From NCBI GenBank assembly GCA_937927885.1, contig CALEZJ010000570.1:1-6525 (forward strand): 6,525 nucleotides of DNA. The letters are read 5' to 3'. The notes under the pieces are model-generated. The model saw only the letters and a list, made by a program, of their open reading frames with translations. It was not told the DNA's origin and searched no databases. Positions 4,801 to 6,525 of the stretch are shown piece after piece. The number at the start of each line of letters is the position of its first letter. The first letter of the stretch is position 1. A program made the translations under genes and the position numbers. Origin of the DNA: an uncultured Paracoccaceae bacterium (GTDB lineage: Bacteria > Pseudomonadota > Alphaproteobacteria > Rhodobacterales > Rhodobacteraceae).

Positions 4801-6525
4801 TGGAGCAAGCAGGCGGACCGGGATCTGGGTCAGCGCAGGGACAAAGGTTACCAGCATGAGGACCGCGATCATCGCCACAAGGAAGGGGACAACCGCGCGG
4901 AAGGTGGCGACCAGATCGGCCCCCCCGGCCCGCGCGGTGGTAAAGATGAGGACTCCCAACGGCGGCGTCAGCGCGCCGATCACCAGGTTCATCACGATGA
5001 TCAGGCCGAAGGTGATCGGATCAAAACCGGCCAGGATCACCAGCGGCACCAGTATCGGCACCAGGATCACCATGGCGGCGATCATCTCCATGAAAAGGCC
5101 GACGACCAGCAGGAACCCGTTGATCGCCAGCATCAACAGCCAGGGACGCTCCACCAGCACCGCCAGCGAGGCGGCGATCTTTTGCGGGACACGCTCGAAC
5201 GCCAGAACCCAGGCAAAAGGTGCTGCAGCGGCGATGATGACCACGATCACCACCGTATCCAGCACCGCATCGCGTACCGCGGCCACCAGGTTTCGCCCGG
5301 TCAGCTTTCGATACAGGAATGCCCCGCAAAAGAGCGCATAGAGCATGGCGACGGCACCGGCTTCGGTCGCGGTAAACACTCCGAACCGAACGCCGCCGAC
5401 AATGATGACGGGCAAGATCAGCGCCGGGATCGCGGCGACCAGCGCGCGGATCCGCTCTGTGCCCGAGGGTTTTGGTAGATCACCCCCATAGCCACGCTGG
5501 CGAGACAGGACCGCGACCACGATCATCAGCGCCGCGGCCACCATCAGCCCGGGCACGATGGTGGCGACGAACAGCGCCCCAACCGACACCGAAGCCAGCG
5601 CCGCATAGATGATCAGGCCCAGCGAGGGCGGGATGAGGTTGGCCAGCGTCGAGCCCGCCGCCGTCAGCGCGGCGGAAAACGGGCGGTCATAGCCGCGCTT
5701 TTCCATTTCAGGGACCAGCAGTTTTGCGATGGTCGAGGCATCGGCGGTTGAAGACCCCGACACCCCCGCCAGCATCGTGTTCGTCACCACATTGGCATGC
5801 GCAAGGCCGCCACGCAGATGACCGACCAGCAGCATCGCCAGTTCCACCAGCCGTGGCGTGATGCCGCCCGCGTTCATCACCGCGGCGGCGAGAATGAAGA
5901 ACGGAATCGCCAGCAAGGTGAAGGAATTCATCGAGGCGCCCATATTCTGGGCAATGGTCACCAGAAGGATCGGATTGGCCGAGGCAAAGGCCGTGAAGGC
6001 TCCGATCACCAGCGCAAAGGCCACGGGAACGCCGATAAGGATGGCACCCAGCCCCACCAGTACCAGCACCACCGGCCCGCTGGCCTGGGAGTAGACCGAC
6101 GCGGCACCATTGCGGATGGCCCAATAGGCCAGCCCCGCAAAGGCCAGCTCCGCCAACCCATGGAAAAGACCGCGCCAGAATGGCCCGGCCCGATCAGGCC
6201 AGACAAGGAACACGAGGTTCAACGCCGCTCCGACCGGCACCGCAAGAAAAAGGTATCGCATCGGCATCTGGAGCGCCGGCGAGGCCGAGATCACCCGCTT
6301 CATGTAGTCCATGCCATGGACCAGAAGCACGATGCTGGCGGTGCCCATGATCACCGCAATCAGGAAATCCAGTGCCGCACGCGGGCGGGGCGCCAGAAGG
6401 CGCGGCAGGACGTCGATGGCTATATGCGCACGGCGCGCAGTGGCCAGCGCCATGCCAAGCATGACCGCCCAGACAAAAGCCCAACTCGCCACTTCCTCGG
6501 GCCAGGGCAGCCCCGAGCGCAAACC
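4798..6525 (-). CDS. TRAP transporter, fused small and large membrane subunits (DctQM), N-terminus cut off by the window
   Basis: This is the membrane part of a tripartite ATP-independent periplasmic transporter, which in known members uses a sodium gradient to import organic or sugar acids delivered by a periplasmic binding protein. The frame is open to the window edge, so the true start lies outside; about 575 codons are visible. Visible residues 1-110 (counting from the codon at 6522) are DctQ-like, with LPWPEEVASW followed by a hydrophobic helix and ARRAHIAIDVLP. A linker helix lies around 122-140. From about 150 the DctM part begins (ILIGVPVAFALVIG) and shows AIPFFILAAAVMNAGG, the SGSSTAD loop at 255-261, LIPPS near 296-300, TATEAGAVA near 384-392 and ALTPPLGVLIF near 517-527. 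The protein is strongly hydrophobic throughout. It ends in TGA ten bases before the next gene, so it is cotranscribed with the enzymes. The substrate is inferred from them (hexuronate or aldonate); a DctP-type binding protein is expected just beyond the right edge. Confidence 0.93.
   Translation of the reverse strand, partial: GLRSGLPWPEEVASWAFVWAVMLGMALATARRAHIAIDVLPRLLAPRPRAALDFLIAVIMGTASIVLLVHGMDYMKRVISASPALQMPMRYLFLAVPVGAALNLVFLVWPDRAGPFWRGLFHGLAELAFAGLAYWAIRNGAASVYSQASGPVVLVLVGLGAILIGVPVAFALVIGAFTAFASANPILLVTIAQNMGASMNSFTLLAIPFFILAAAVMNAGGITPRLVELAMLLVGHLRGGLAHANVVTNTMLAGVSGSSTADASTIAKLLVPEMEKRGYDRPFSAALTAAGSTLANLIPPSLGLIIYAALASVSVGALFVATIVPGLMVAAALMIVVAVLSRQRGYGGDLPKPSGTERIRALVAAIPALILPVIIVGGVRFGVFTATEAGAVAMLYALFCGAFLYRKLTGRNLVAAVRDAVLDTVVIVVIIAAAAPFAWVLAFERVPQKIAASLAVLVERPWLLMLAINGFLLVVGLFMEMIAAMVILVPILVPLVILAGFDPITFGLIIVMNLVIGALTPPLGVLIFTTARAGGADLVATFRAVVPFLVAMIAVLMLVTFVPALTQIPVRLLAP

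Noticed and set aside
4330..5478. Long plus-strand open frame of 382 codons rich in Asp, His, Gln and Arg
   Set aside because: It lies opposite the oxidoreductase and the membrane transporter. The odd composition is what antisense reading of GC-rich hydrophobic codons gives, and no family motif is visible.
1..6525. CRISPR array, insertion sequence, phage or defence genes
   Set aside because: No regularly spaced repeats, transposase or integrase motifs, tRNA-like sequences or defence domains were seen; apart from the left 111 bases the window is densely filled by metabolic genes of similar base usage.

Overview
The window is about 6.5 kb of GC-rich DNA with strong G/C bias at third codon positions. 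It carries one tightly packed set of genes, all read from right to left on the minus strand. Gene content and style (a fused TRAP transporter, Gfo/Idh/MocA oxidoreductases, short or ATGA-overlapping junctions) suggest an alphaproteobacterium, perhaps of the Rhodobacteraceae/Paracoccus or rhizobial type. That assignment is an inference from style, since no rRNA or other marker is present.

In transcription order the layout is as follows. (1) 6525-4798: the membrane part of a TRAP transporter with the small (DctQ) and large (DctM) subunits fused; its N-terminus lies outside the window. (2) 4787-3759: a Gfo/Idh/MocA-family NAD(P)-dependent oxidoreductase. (3) 3762-2752: a second, only distantly related Gfo/Idh/MocA protein with an unusual nucleotide-binding loop. 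(4) 2755-1544: UxuA, D-mannonate dehydratase. (5) 1494-112: a long-chain mannitol dehydrogenase family protein, most likely UxuB (fructuronate reductase / D-mannonate oxidoreductase). (6) 111-1: an AT-rich gap with two small palindromes and, at the very edge, a well-placed ribosome binding site and ATG that probably begin another minus-strand gene.

Together the genes look like a catabolic operon for a hexuronate or a related sugar acid. The TRAP system would import the acid. UxuB would interconvert fructuronate and mannonate, and UxuA would dehydrate mannonate to 2-keto-3-deoxygluconate for the Entner-Doudoroff-type lower pathway. The two Gfo/Idh/MocA enzymes are the unexplained part. Classical UxaC (uronate isomerase) is not in the window, so they may feed an unusual substrate into the fructuronate/mannonate pool.

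All five large genes read through without frameshift or internal stop. No tRNA, rRNA, CRISPR array, insertion sequence or convincing intrinsic terminator was seen. The window is mostly a well-formed metabolic operon of recognisable families; the novelty, if any, lies in the combination and in a few details at junctions and motifs.
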